64,000 bases of DNA from contig LR990053.1 in NCBI GenBank assembly GCA_905147135.1, positions 4,414,501 to 4,478,500 on the forward strand. The letters are read 5' to 3'. Each line of letters starts with the position of its first letter. Position 1 is the stretch's first letter. The notes below the pieces were generated by a model. It was given only the letters and a program-made list of their open reading frames with translations. It did no database searches and had not been told where the DNA came from. Position numbers and translations under genes: made by a program. Origin of the DNA: Blastobasis lacticolella. Lineage: Eukaryota; Arthropoda; Insecta; Lepidoptera; Blastobasidae. Below, piece after piece: positions 1 to 10,204 of this stretch.

Positions 1-107
1 CATTCGGTATTTTCGCTTGTGATGTAAAAGGTAGCTTGAGCTGAATAGGAGGAAGGCACAGTGTATTGCTTTTATAGCCTTTCGGTTCTTTCTTATCTCG
101 ATTTGGA

Positions 108-222
108 TTTTTGTTTTATGTTATACGGTAAGCAAACAAGCAAGCGGTCTACCTGCTGCAAAGTGGTCACCGCTGCCTATAGACATTAGCAACACCACGG
201 GTATCGCCAATGCTGATTGCCT
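108..222 (-). mobile_element. 3' end of a short poly(A)-tailed retroelement (family D)
   Basis: Reverse complement of the 3' part of the repeat seen complete at 29511-29798 and 48882-49216. It shares the segments for 'caggtggcccgcttgcctgtttg' (in shorter form) and 'tctataggcagtgg'. It is truncated at its 5' side near 222. Confidence 0.7.
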
Positions 223-1065
223 AAAAACCAGTTAAGACTGAACTTAGGCGATTCCAAAGTTTAGTAAAAATGGCCATAAGGATTCCAATAGGATGCATGA
301 GAAAATATAAACGGGCCGTTATTTACATTTTTTTTTAATTTTTGTCTTTGGTAACAAGACTATGGTCAAGACTTGGAAGTCCGTTTTGTGAAGAAAATTT
401 ACAAATAATAATCGGACTACCACCGATGTTTTTAGAATTCAGCCACCTAATAATGATAGGGTTACCAATATAATTGTAAATGTCAACCTAGTCAACCTAC
501 ACAAACAGCGAACTACCGAAGTGGAGGCACCTATTGCTCATATTTTCGAAAAGAATAAGTATAGTAGCTACAAAATATTAACCCGCGATACATAAGGGTA
601 CCTTTACTCTAGTCGGTGGTGAAAAATGCACATCGGTTAATTTCATTGTCACAGTGAGAACTAAAATGGAGTGCCTCATGCAGTGCTTGGTAGCTGACAC
701 CTTAACAGAGTCCTGCCATCTGCTAAAAAAATTACCTATATTATCATTAGGTAGGCATATCAATCAGTTCCCGTAAGAGCAGCGCCACAAAATAAAGCAA
801 AGTAGGTACTTAAAGAATTGGCGAGTGGGCGATGTTACTCTAAAAGCTCACAAGTCGACTGGAGGAAAGATTTATGTGGCGAAGTGAAACGAAGCCGGCT
901 GCCGTGACGGACAAGCTCTGGAACGCTTTAAGGTGTTTGTTCCATTTACAGCTATACTTTTGAGATGTATTGGTTTTCGTATTGAATAGATTGTGTATTT
1001 AAATTTGTATCAAACTATAGTGTAATGAACCTCCTGCATATTAACATAGTCGTCAGCTTATAACA
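223..1065. other. No gene recognised
   Basis: AT-rich sequence with only short chance reading frames. I see no exon, tRNA or repeat that I can match elsewhere in the window. Confidence 0.5.
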
Positions 1066-1222
1066 GTTCTGGGCCCTCTATTGAATTTTAGTTGGATCGC
1101 AATTGCCGTTCAATGGCAGGTTGACACGTTTTTGGTATTCTGTACTAATGGGTCAATTGAATTGTAATGGCAATGTCAGTCGTGTTACAAACGAAACTGC
1201 CATTGACCTGCTGTTGCGATAA
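1066..1222. repeat. Truncated MITE-like repeat, family E
   Basis: Shares its interior with the fuller copy at 8085-8363 (cgttcaatggcaggttgaca... ttttggtattctg...). It starts with gggccctct and is cut off at 1222, where a SINE tail begins. Confidence 0.5.
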
Positions 1223-1345
1223 ATAAATAAATATAAATATTTGTGGACAAATTCACACAGCGCCATCTAGCCCCAAACTAAGCAAAGCTTGTGCTATGGG
1301 TGCTAGATATCTGATAAATACTTTCCAATCCAATTAAATTACGGA
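1223..1345 (-). mobile_element. SINE family B, 3' half only
   Basis: Reverse complement of the family-B tail: the plus strand reads acaaattcacacagcgccat, then ccaaactaagcaaagcttgtg, then the 'gggtgctagat' segment. An AATA-rich 3' tail lies at 1221-1240. The tRNA-like head is missing. Confidence 0.8.
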
Positions 1346-1379
1346 CAGTTGTGGTCGCTCTGCGTAACCGTCTTTTTTC

Positions 1380-4300
1380 TTGATGCTCACCACTCCCGTA
1401 CCGGGTGCCTGGCTTCGGAGGGCAGCGGGATCCGAAGCACGGTGCCGCCGCTGGCCGACCGTAGATAGTTGGGGGCCCAAGTAGCTGGTTAGCCGCCAGT
1501 GAAAGGCTGCCCCGCCATCTTACGAAAAATCCCAGATTGCTCTACCTTGCCGGTTGGCGACCGGATGGGAGGGCCAGGTAGCCAATTTGGGGGGGTTCGG
1601 GCGTCCCCGCGGTCTCCGCGTCAGGCACCTTCCCGTGCGGTATTGGTGAGCATGTTTGCTGGTGGGCGGAGCGCCACCTCGTCCAACTGCCATCCTCCTA
1701 AAACAACCTTTTCACTCAAACTCATGATCAGTAAAAAAAAGAGAAACGTTAAACAGCGGCTGCACTCCCTCCCACTCAAAGTGCACCTCACTAACATCCG
1801 AGGCCTGCACTCAAATCTCGATGCAGTCCACTACCACCTTGAAACTGAACAACCACAGCTGCTGTTCCTCACCGAGACGCAGATCAGATGTCCGGCTGAC
1901 GCGGCGTACCTCAGCTACCCAGGGTATACTCTCGAGCACAGGTTTGTACCTCGTGCCGGAGTCTGTGTCTACGCTCGCGAAGACATCTGCATTCGGCGTC
2001 TAAGGAGCTTTGAGGGGTCTAGTTTCTCTATTTTATGGTTGCTGGTGGATACAGGTCAAGAACAACTCCTGTATGCGTGCATTTACCGATCGCACAGCGG
2101 GGATCAGGAGACGACTCGCTTATGTGACCATCTCGTAGAAGTGGCGGATGAAGCGAGGGAACGTTACCCCGCGGCGCAGTTAGTCATTCTGGGGGATTTC
2201 AATGCCCACCACCAAGAGTGGCTTTTCCCATACCAGATGACGGATCATGCTGGGAGAGAGGCACGTAAACTAGCTCTGTCGCTAGATCTCACCCAGCTGG
2301 TAAGCTGTGCCACGAGGGTACCTGATGTTGACTCCCATACCGCCAATTGCTTAGACCTTCTGCTGACAACTGATCCGGACAGGCACTCAGTATCGGTTTC
2401 TGCACCGCTGGGTACATCCGATCACTGTCTGGTGAAATCTGTATCCGTTTATTCCCCACCCGAGCAAACCCCATGCAACCCCCGACGGGTGTGGCGATAC
2501 AAGTCAGCAGATTGGGATGAGATGCGCCACTTCTTTTCGTCCTATCCTTGGCGGGAGGCATGCTTCTCTTCGGGCGATCCGTCGAATTGTGCCGAAGCCG
2601 TTACCGCGGTTATACGGCAGGGTATGGAGTATTTTATTCCGTATTCTGACGTAGCGATGAACGGCAGGTCTCGTCCATGGTTTAGTGCTGAGTGTAGTCG
2701 CGCTGAAGTGCTGAAGCGGGCGGCATACTCTGCCTGGGCTGAGGCTCGAGCGCATATGTCTCCGGATACTCGCAAACTGAAGAGAGCCTTTAACCTCGCC
2801 GCCAAGTCTTGCAAAAGGACGCTACGCAGGGCTCGATTCGATCACATAAGCCGGATTGGCGCCAAACTGGCCTCTTACCCTCCTGGGAGTAAGGCGTTTT
2901 GGTCTTTGGCAAAAGCGGTCGAATCAAATTTCAGCCAGTCTTCGTTGCCTCCGTTGCTAAAACCAGACGGAACATTGGCCCATGCTGCTGAAGAGAAAGC
3001 AAATTTGCTTGTTTCTCTTTTCGCGGCGAATTCGCGTTTGGATACTGCAGGAAAAACACCACCTATCTCACACCGTGCTGACTGCGCTATGGCTGAGGTG
3101 CGAATACATCAGAAAGAGATTTTGAAAATCCTGCGGAGTCTGGACGTGAACAAGGCTAGTGGACCAGATGGTATACCGGCAATAGTCCTGCGTAGTTGTG
3201 CCCCTGAGCTGTCTCCTGTTCTCACGCGCCTGTATCGCCTCTCACTTGAGACTGGTATTGTACCTAGGTCGTGGAAGCTTGCCAATGTGCAGCCCGTGCC
3301 AAAAAAAGGCAGCCGTGCCGACCCTTCCAATTACCGCCCTATTTCGGTCACTTCCATACTCTGTAAGATTATGGAACGTGCGCTGAACAATAAACTCCTT
3401 GCGCATCTTGAAGGTAACGATCTCCTCAGCGATCACCAGTACGGATTCCGCCGTGGTCGGTCTACTGGGGACCTTCTGGTGTATGCCACACAATTATGGA
3501 GTGAGGCCATTGAGAGACATGGCGAGGCCCTTGCTGTGTCTCTTGATATTTCTAAGGCCTTTGACAGGGTTTGGCATGCTTGCCTTCTAAGCAAGCTTCC
3601 TTCATTTGGTATTCCTGTTGGCTTTTGCACCTGGATATCAGATTTTTTGAGTGAACGTTCAATCCGTGTAGTTATCGATGGCTACTCGTCTAATCTTCAG
3701 GCTATCGACGCGGGAGTTCCTCAGGGATCTGTACTGTCCGCGACTTTATTCCTGCTGCATATTAACAATCTGCTTGTACCAGGTACCTTTGGGTATGCAG
3801 ATGACAGCACGGTAACGGATAGATATCTGTCAGAGGCAAAAGCCAACAGGGACGATATTCAGTCTTGTCGAGAGGCCATGGTTGATCGTTTGGACATAGC
3901 TCTCAAGGCAGTTTCTGATTGGGGCGATGCCAATCTGGTGGCGTTCAACGCAACCAAAACTCAGGCGTGTTTGTTTTCCGCCAAAAGGAGTCCATTCCAT
4001 CTTACTCCAACTTTTCGGGATGTTCCTGTGGAAATTACCGACAACCTACAGCTTCTTGGTGTTGAGTTATCTTCAAATCTCAACTTCGGTCAGTACATCG
4101 AATCCAAGGCAAAGACTGCAGCAAAAAAACTTGGTATCCTCTCGAAGGTTAGGCGGTACTTCACTTCTAGGCAGTTGCTTCAGTTATATCAAGCACAAGT
4201 GCGGTCCTGCATGGAGTACTGCTGCCACCTTTGGGATGGATCAGCTAAATATCAACTGGCGGCTTTGGATTCGGTGGAAAAACGTGCAAAGAAGATAATT

Positions 4301-4730
4301 TGTGACCCGCGGTTGATTAAGGCTAGGCTGCAGAGCCTCGAACATCGGCGTAGGGTTGCGCGTCTTTCGGTCTTCTACAGATTACATTTCGGAGAGTGTG
4401 CGAAGCAGCTGCACGACCTCATTCCGCCGGCCCCTTTCCGCCATCGGGAAACGCGATCCGGGCGAGCGCTTCATCCTTATGTCGTGGATCTTCCAGCCAT
4501 CCGCACGAACCGCTTTGGCTCGACCTTTATAATGCGTACGGCTAAGGAATGGAACGCTTTGCCTGCGGGTGTGTTCCCTGATCAATATAATCTGGATGCC
4601 TTTAAGGCTAGAGTGAATAGGCTGTTCCAAGACGGGCATGCTTCATCTTCGGCCGCATCGTCACTTACCAACAGGTGAGATGGCGGTCAAATGCCCGACT
4701 TGTTTGCCATAAAAAAAAAAAAAAAAAAAA
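1380..4730 (+). mobile_element. Long non-LTR retrotransposon (CR1/Jockey-like LINE) with poly(A)
   Basis: A GC-rich leader (about 1380-1498) precedes a single long ORF, a short 3' UTR and a run of 20 A at 4711-4730. Its base composition is much more GC-rich than the flanks. The 5' boundary is uncertain, and I found no convincing target-site duplication. The 3' end recurs as fragments at 16215-16352 (minus) and 24610-25842 (plus, broken by a solo LTR), so the family has been repeatedly active here. Confidence 0.85.
1499..4678 (+). CDS. LINE ORF2-like endonuclease/reverse transcriptase, uninterrupted
   Basis: The 1059-residue ORF encodes an apurinic-like endonuclease followed by reverse transcriptase, the machinery for target-primed reverse transcription of a LINE. 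The endonuclease spans about residues 95-313, with NIRGLHSN (99-106), TET (125-127), GDFNAHH (232-238) and SDHCLV (307-312). The RT spans about 545-880, with NKASGPDGIP (551-560), NYRPIS (611-616), QYGFRRGRST (647-656), DISKAFDR (683-690), GVPQGS (739-744) and the catalytic YADD (766-769). The C-terminus holds the usual EWNALPAGVFP motif. There are no stops or frameshifts across nearly 3.2 kb, so the copy is young. The first 70 or so residues look low-complexity and unlike the endonuclease, so the true start may be the Met near residue 76 or the N-terminus may be an ORF1/leader remnant. No separate ORF1 or CCHC knuckle was seen. CR1 versus Jockey clade is not resolvable by eye. Confidence 0.9.
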   Translation: MKGCPAILRKIPDCSTLPVGDRMGGPGSQFGGVRASPRSPRQAPSRAVLVSMFAGGRSATSSNCHPPKTTFSLKLMISKKKRNVKQRLHSLPLKVHLTNIRGLHSNLDAVHYHLETEQPQLLFLTETQIRCPADAAYLSYPGYTLEHRFVPRAGVCVYAREDICIRRLRSFEGSSFSILWLLVDTGQEQLLYACIYRSHSGDQETTRLCDHLVEVADEARERYPAAQLVILGDFNAHHQEWLFPYQMTDHAGREARKLALSLDLTQLVSCATRVPDVDSHTANCLDLLLTTDPDRHSVSVSAPLGTSDHCLVKSVSVYSPPEQTPCNPRRVWRYKSADWDEMRHFFSSYPWREACFSSGDPSNCAEAVTAVIRQGMEYFIPYSDVAMNGRSRPWFSAECSRAEVLKRAAYSAWAEARAHMSPDTRKLKRAFNLAAKSCKRTLRRARFDHISRIGAKLASYPPGSKAFWSLAKAVESNFSQSSLPPLLKPDGTLAHAAEEKANLLVSLFAANSRLDTAGKTPPISHRADCAMAEVRIHQKEILKILRSLDVNKASGPDGIPAIVLRSCAPELSPVLTRLYRLSLETGIVPRSWKLANVQPVPKKGSRADPSNYRPISVTSILCKIMERALNNKLLAHLEGNDLLSDHQYGFRRGRSTGDLLVYATQLWSEAIERHGEALAVSLDISKAFDRVWHACLLSKLPSFGIPVGFCTWISDFLSERSIRVVIDGYSSNLQAIDAGVPQGSVLSATLFLLHINNLLVPGTFGYADDSTVTDRYLSEAKANRDDIQSCREAMVDRLDIALKAVSDWGDANLVAFNATKTQACLFSAKRSPFHLTPTFRDVPVEITDNLQLLGVELSSNLNFGQYIESKAKTAAKKLGILSKVRRYFTSRQLLQLYQAQVRSCMEYCCHLWDGSAKYQLAALDSVEKRAKKIICDPRLIKARLQSLEHRRRVARLSVFYRLHFGECAKQLHDLIPPAPFRHRETRSGRALHPYVVDLPAIRTNRFGSTFIMRTAKEWNALPAGVFPDQYNLDAFKARVNRLFQDGHASSSAASSLTNR

Positions 4731-4944
4731 TACTATTCAATTTATGCAAGTAAATTACATTTTGGAGCACTTTCACCAAAATCTTTACGCTTGGTGGGTT
4801 GGATATCGCAGTGATGTGAAGACTTAACAGAAAACGATGCTGTCCATTTCCTAGTCTAGAGAGCAACTAACTGAAACATGTCTGTAAACATTTTAGCGTT
4901 ACTTCTGATTAATAAAATAATTGTCTAATGGTTAATAGCCGCTT

Positions 4945-5036
4945 TGTATTTTACTCGCCCATCTTAAGGGCGACAGTTACCACTTACTATCAGGTGAGTT
5001 GTGCGCTCTGTTGTCACTGAGTAGAAAAAATAAAAA
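4945..5036 (+). mobile_element. LINE 3' tail fragment with A-rich end
   Basis: Reads gcgacagttaccacttacta-tcaggtgag and ends in an A-rich run. It is the sense version of the tails at 20535-20620 and 36010-36085 (minus). Confidence 0.55.
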
Positions 5037-5732
5037 AAGACACCATACACCATATCCATCAATACTTTTATAACTTGCTGCTTTGTTATATTTGATGTAT
5101 TATGAATTGTAGTTTAAAGAAATAAAGTGGTTTTTGTTTTATAATCATCATCGGCCTGAACAATAAAATAAGACATTATCCTTGCGTGTGTTAAAAATTA
5201 CAACACTCTATCATTAATACTTTATGAACTAAAGAATTAAGAAACATATTTATAGCGTAGCTATAACGCATCACAAACCCTCCATTCCTAGCGAGACGAA
5301 TTGTTCCAGAAACTAACTTTCCATGAAGGGGTTGGGAAGGAAAAATATGTTAATAGTACTTTAGACTTCTTAAATTACTGTTGTTGCGGTTTCCTATTCC
5401 AGTTATGTCTTCGTCTGTGGCCTGAATAAAGATTGGGGTGGACCTTTCGAGTCGAGGTCGGGGCGAGGCCTCTGGCAGTGCGGTGGGTGGGTGTGATTCG
5501 AGGCCTGGAAGTGTGGTTTTGATTTGAACTTGAAATAATGTATTTGAGGATGAATTCTTTTGGGGTTTTAAAGGTATTAGAGTTATTTATTTATTTATTT
5601 CCAGTTTTTTGTACACATGAAAGTTTAAGGAAAAATACAAAATTTTAGATTAGTATTTATTGATTTATAAGTTTTACAGTTTTACAGCATATAAATTATT
5701 TTTAAAAAGGTTTCATTATTAAGTTGTTATGC
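5037..5732. other. No gene recognised
   Basis: Unique-looking AT-rich sequence with a GC-richer patch at about 5440-5520. I see no supported feature. Confidence 0.4.
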
Positions 5733-6138
5733 CAGCGTCGGTAACCGGGTGGTTAAGTATGCAACTCGTAAGCGAGAGGGTCCGAATCCCGCTGCGGCTG
5801 TGTACCAATGACTCTTTTCTGAGTTACGTCGCGTGCGTCGGTGGCCGAGCGGTTAGAGTATCCGACTTGTAAGCCAGAGGTCCCGGGTTCGAATCCCGCT
5901 GCGGCCATGTACAACTGACTATCTTCTGAGTTATGTACATTAGTTGAATTCTAACCGATGCTCTTACGGTGAGGGAAAATATCGTGATGAAACCTGCAAA
6001 TTCAGGCAACTGAATTTGTAACCATGATACAATCTGGTCGGGTTCCGATGGTAGCAGGGTCACGGAGGTCAGATGGTAGGCGCTCCACTGTAATTACCTG
6101 ATCTCGAAATCCTGAATCATGGTTAAGGTGGACCCCTG
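5733..6138 (+). mobile_element. SINE family A with a doubled tRNA-like head
   Basis: The head carries a Pol III A box (tggccgagcggtt) and B box (ggttcgaatcc) at about 5838-5898. It is followed by the family body (gatgctcttacggtgaggg, ctccactgtaattacctgat, aatcctgaatcatgg). A degenerate extra head occupies 5733-5829, immediately 5' and in the same orientation, including its own ccaatgactcttttctgagt segment. The element stops at about 6138 against LINE debris, short of the usual tail. Confidence 0.85.
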
Positions 6139-6282
6139 GAACTTTCTCATGTACTGGTAAGACATAGGCTACATTCCACGAAGACGGAACTTCCACAACA
6201 GGAGTGGGACAGCAAGAACAGGCGATTTAAAATCGGAACCAATTCAGGAGCACACGTTTTAAGCACAATTGATGGAATATCA
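6138..6282 (-). pseudogene. CR1/Jockey-like RT fragment
   Basis: Minus-strand frames read IPSIVLKTCAPELVPILNRLF and then, after a frameshift, VPSSWNVAYVLPVHEK. These correspond to IPAIVLRSCAPELSPVLTRLY and VPRSWKLANVQPVPKK in the intact LINE at 1499-4678. This is a short internal RT piece of a related LINE. It lacks the catalytic boxes and is directly fused to RTE sequence on its upstream side. Confidence 0.75.
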
Positions 6283-7090
6283 TGGGCTTCCTGAAAAATT
6301 TGTTCATCATATAGAGTCCGTCCTTCTCCATAAAGCCGGCCAGCATCTGGCCACGGGCGTTCCGACTTCAGACTCCAAATTGCCCCACTCTCAACTCGTC
6401 TCCGCTTCGTTTGCCCAGTTTTGCGTTGAAATCCCCCATGACAACGGTATGTATGGCTGTAGAAATGTCCTCACACATAGCCTCTACTTCATCATTAGAG
6501 TGAGTCGAAGTTGGTGCGTAGAACTGTATGACCTTCAATGAATACCGTTCGATAATTTTGAGTATAAGGTACGCTACCCTAGACGACACACTTTCGATCT
6601 TGTCGATGTTGTTCACGAAGGATACAAGTCTATCACGTCTACAAGACGAGGAACCCGACACCACCTAAGGACAGTTGGTCGCCCTCCCGGAAGTAAAGCA
6701 GATTTCCGAACTTCATAATTATCGTGTCCTCCCCTTTCTTCGGACTTCAGATAACCCTATTGTCCCAATGTAATATGCTCACCACTTCCTACAGTTCCAC
6801 GAGCTTTTCGTCGGACCGCAGTATCTGGACATTGTAGGTGGCCAGGGCCAGGGGTCTTTCGAAATTCTTCGCACCCCCCGCCGTTACCATGACCGTTACT
6901 ATAGTCCGGAATAGCGGGGCCGCCGGGTACTGTTCGTGGCCTGTGTCTGCTTATCATCGGGCCATAATCGCCACGCTTGGCAGGCGGGTTGGCGATCGTA
7001 GTGCAGTTGATGTAAATCTACCCAGAAAGATGCTGCTGCCCATATTGTAATGGTCGAGCGGGCGAAAGTTAAACTACCAGAAAACAAGTT
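6283..7090 (-). pseudogene. RTE-type LINE endonuclease fragment, frameshifted
   Basis: The minus-strand frame from about 6664 to 6368 reads VIQFYAPTSTHSNDEVEAMC followed by VMGDFNAKLGKRSGDE, the typical RTE-clade APE endonuclease pattern (YAPT and GDFNAK). Downstream frames give RGQMLAGFMEKDGLYMMNKF, also RTE-like. Several frameshifts and stops break it. The 5' part (about 6940-7060) contains the 'aacccgcctgccaagcgtgg' segment that also marks RTE 3' tails elsewhere in the window, so two RTE pieces may be abutted here. Confidence 0.75.
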
Positions 7091-8084
7091 TCACGCTGAC
7101 GTAGTTGCAGGCAAAAACTTCTAGTAATAGATTTTAACCAGTTACGAAATAACTCTTTTATTCATGTTTTCGCAACTGGTTATCAAACAAGAAAAAGTAA
7201 TCCACGATCGTGATTGTTTTTCGCAACCAGTTACAGTAACCAATTAAGAAATTTTGAAAAAATTTTGATCTTATACTCCTTACAAATGTCCATTGAGTTC
7301 AACAATGTAAATCATTATCTACGCCCCCGGCGACGCTGTCAATTCAGTGAAACAGATAAAGATGAACAAAATTAAAGTTTCACTGTTAAACCGGCACTCT
7401 TTTCAAAACTGTAAACTATGAAGATCACATGTTTATTTAGAAGACCCGTGCAAAGACGGGGCGGGTCGTTAGTTAAACAAAATATAACAAAATGGCGACC
7501 ATGAAAGCGGACAGTATAATCCCCGTAATTTTATCTATCCTAAAATCCTGTTAACTATTTTATAAAATGTGCAATTATAACCGCAAATGTTTGAAACAAT
7601 ACGTTATCTATCTTATTTTTTTTTAGGTATATCATTTATATCGAACTACATGAAATATCTTATCTACTTAAACTGATATGATTATTTTGCAATGTGGTCT
7701 AATGGCATTATCGATACAATTGTTGTAGTACTCAGCTGTGTCATTCTTGGGTTGAAACTGAAATAGTAGAAGTGTCTAGGACTACACTTAGTCAAAGATC
7801 AGAGGGCTGAGCGTTTTCGTGGCAATTAGAATTAAAAACTGCATAGCTACATCTAGTGGCAGGTAAATTAAGTTTTTTCTACATAGTAATTTCCAAATGT
7901 AAACGCAAATGCAATAGTAAAGTAAAATTAAACCAAAACTTACACTGGGCCCTCTGTGCCTATGCGTGCAAGTCGTAACTAGTGGGTGCGTGTCGAATTA
8001 ATTAAAGAGTGTATAATTGTGTGTTCTGTGAAAATTTAATAAAAAAATTTAACATGCCTGTAACATTCCTTGGAAGAATAAACA
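7091..8084. other. No gene recognised
   Basis: AT-rich sequence. A local echo occurs at about 7128-7235, where 'aaccagttacgaaataa', 'cgcaactggttatc' and 'cgcaaccagttacag' form weak inverted and direct repeats. I see no coding signal. Confidence 0.4.
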
Positions 8085-8363
8085 GGGCCTCAAGTCCGCT
8101 AATTTACAAATAATTGTATTGAATTGTAATTGGATTGCATCCGCAGCTCAACGGCAGTTTGACATGATTTGGTATTCTGCTACTGTTACTAATACCTCGA
8201 TTGGAATGTAATTGAATCACAATTACATTTCAATAAAAGGTATTAGCTTTATGACAGTTCTACATGTTGTCGCTGTCCTGCTACAATTAAAACTGCCGTA
8301 AAGCAGCGTTTGCGATCCAATTACAACCCAAGCGCTGCAAGTAGATTAGCGGACTCGACACCC
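8085..8363. mobile_element. MITE-like element, family E
   Basis: Imperfect terminal inverted repeats: the left end reads gggcctcaagtccgctaatt, and the right end in reverse complement reads gggtgtcgagtccgctaatc. The 279-bp body has no ORF. A truncated relative is at 1066-1222. No clear target-site duplication was found. Confidence 0.65.
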
Positions 8364-8484
8364 AGTTGGAATATCTAACTGATATGGTGATATGTAGTGA
8401 CAGCCGGCCGCGCCATCGATTATTAGACGATTAAATCGCACTAGTAAAAAAGCAAAAGTACTCCTAAAAATAACAAACCTAAAT

Positions 8485-9330
8485 ATGTCTCTTGAAAATA
8501 TACTTGTGAGAAAATTCGCAAGTATAGAGCAAAATGAAGTGAATGTTCATATAAGTGAAAGTAAATCTGTATTTGTACGAAATCCAGTGATTTGTGTAAA
8601 TGGAGTATCAATGTTACTATCAAGCTATACAGACGGAGATTTTAAAAATCTATTCGTAAGATTTAGAAATTTCTCAAGCTGTGGAAAGTCGTATGTTATA
8701 AATATCGATAATAAAGGTATACGCCTAATAAAATATACTCATTACACTTTAACAGACCGAAATCCAGAAAGCTGGACAGATGAAATGAAATTGGACTATG
8801 TTTTTTCGTCAAAACATAAAAGGACGATTATATTAAATATATCTGTGGAACTTAATCTTTGTCCTAACAATTTCGGAGAACTTCTTTATGATGATGTAGA
8901 ATTTACGGACTTCGAAATGCGTAGCAAGGATGGTTCAATAAGAATGCATAAAGCAATTCTCGCTATTTCAAGCGATGTTTTCAAAACCATGGTGACCAAG
9001 ACATACTTAGAGAAAATCAATGGATTCGTTGATATGCCATATTCAGTATCTGTTTTAAAACAGTTTAAAGACTACATATACTTACAAGAGATTCCTAACA
9101 GTGAATTAGAAGAATGTCTTCTGTTCGCTCGCATGTACAACATTCCAGGCCTAGAGGCTGATTGCTTGGATAAATTGATTTCAAATTTAACGGTTCAACA
9201 GTCACAGGATTTGATGAAGTTTTCATACGACCATGAAATTGACTCTCTCCGTGAAGCTATAGTACAATGGTACAAAGACGGTGCCATCGGTTTGGAAGAG
9301 CCAGATGAACAATGTTGCGATGGCTCTTAA
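8485..9330 (+). CDS. BTB/POZ domain protein, intronless
   Basis: The 281-residue ORF runs from an ATG in an A-rich context to TAA, with no intron needed. The N-terminal 135 or so residues are beta-rich and could be a diverged MATH-like domain, but this is not recognisable by motif. The C-terminal half is a BTB fold: FTDFEMRSKDGSIRMHKAIL (about 140-159), ISSDVFKTM (161-169), the helix LKQFKDYIYL (191-200), then ECLLFARMYNIPGLEADCLD. This arrangement resembles speckle-type POZ (SPOP/TDPOZ) proteins, whose BTB domain binds cullin-3 as a substrate adaptor. That role here is family knowledge, not shown. Single-exon structure and AT-rich codon use fit either a native single-exon gene or an old retrocopy. 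I found no poly(A) scar or flanking duplication. Neighbours are repeats, so there is no operon-like context. Confidence 0.8.
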   Translation: MSLENILVRKFASIEQNEVNVHISESKSVFVRNPVICVNGVSMLLSSYTDGDFKNLFVRFRNFSSCGKSYVINIDNKGIRLIKYTHYTLTDRNPESWTDEMKLDYVFSSKHKRTIILNISVELNLCPNNFGELLYDDVEFTDFEMRSKDGSIRMHKAILAISSDVFKTMVTKTYLEKINGFVDMPYSVSVLKQFKDYIYLQEIPNSELEECLLFARMYNIPGLEADCLDKLISNLTVQQSQDLMKFSYDHEIDSLREAIVQWYKDGAIGLEEPDEQCCDGS

Positions 9331-9707
9331 AGAGAGACGAAGGAGAATGAATAGACGTAGATTATTAAAAACGTTTCAACACATGGAGTCATTAACGTCA
9401 AAATGGAGTCATTAACGCCAATGACATTTTTGACATGTTAATATCATACAACTAAGACACTCTGATCTATCTGGTATGTGTGAGTAGATATGACTAGAGT
9501 GGTCCAACCCACACATATGGTGGATGTGCATATCTAAAATAGGTATTATAATATTGTAACTTGTCTTAAATATTTTTGTTATTTTGGGTGATTATATTTT
9601 TTTTTTCATGTAAATTGTCTAAGTCATTTGAAACGTTTCAGAGAATGTGTTATTGTTGAGATAATTCACAAAATGTTGTAAGACGTCTGGAATGTTTCAA
9701 GGAAAAT

Positions 9708-9713
9708 AATAAA
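9708..9713 (+). terminator. Candidate poly(A) signal for the BTB gene
   Basis: AATAAA about 380 bp after the stop codon, on the coding strand, and before the next repeat begins near 9789. Confidence 0.45.
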
Positions 9714-9788
9714 TACTGTCTGCACACATTGCGACGATGGAACAGTTTTGAGAATTTATCTCATCTATAACGATTTTTATCAAATTAC

Positions 9789-9962
9789 CTACTTTGGCGA
9801 CCACGTACCGGAAGACGCAGTGTGGGTAGGCCTCCCATAAGGTGGACCGACGACCTGGTCCAGATCAAGACCTCAGGTACCAGCTGGATGCGGAAGTGGA
9901 GATCTCTGAGGGAGGGAGGCCTATGCGCAGTGGGCGTCATTCGGCTGATATGATGATGACCT
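9789..9962 (+). mobile_element. LINE 3' end fragment ending in ATGATGATG
   Basis: Frames read RRPGPDQDLRYQLDAEVE and then the tail gatatgatgatga. The same family is present on the other strand at 36163-36400 (GRPPTTWTDDLVNIAGTSWM). This is the extreme C-terminus and tail of an RTE-like LINE. Confidence 0.65.
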
Positions 9963-10204
9963 ACATTAGACAATTACCTTTAATCAAACTGATATTACAG
10001 TATTACAATATATATTTTTCAAAAAAACAAAATGGCTGAAATGGTATATAAAAATCAAAACCACAAATATTCACCAATACTTTTCACTACCATAACAGTA
10101 TTTCATAGGCTGTCATAAACAACGTTATCTTTGCTTTGTTTAGTGTATGTCCATAAGTAGTTTGTGTGGCAGTGTTGCCGAACTATCGACTGTTTGATTG
10201 TATC

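Noticed and set aside
5836..5905. tRNA-like sequences with good A and B boxes here and at about 12790, 13329, 18110, 21075, 30480 and 50520
   Set aside because: Each is the head of a SINE followed by a conserved non-tRNA body. None stands alone with a proper acceptor stem, so no tRNA gene is called.
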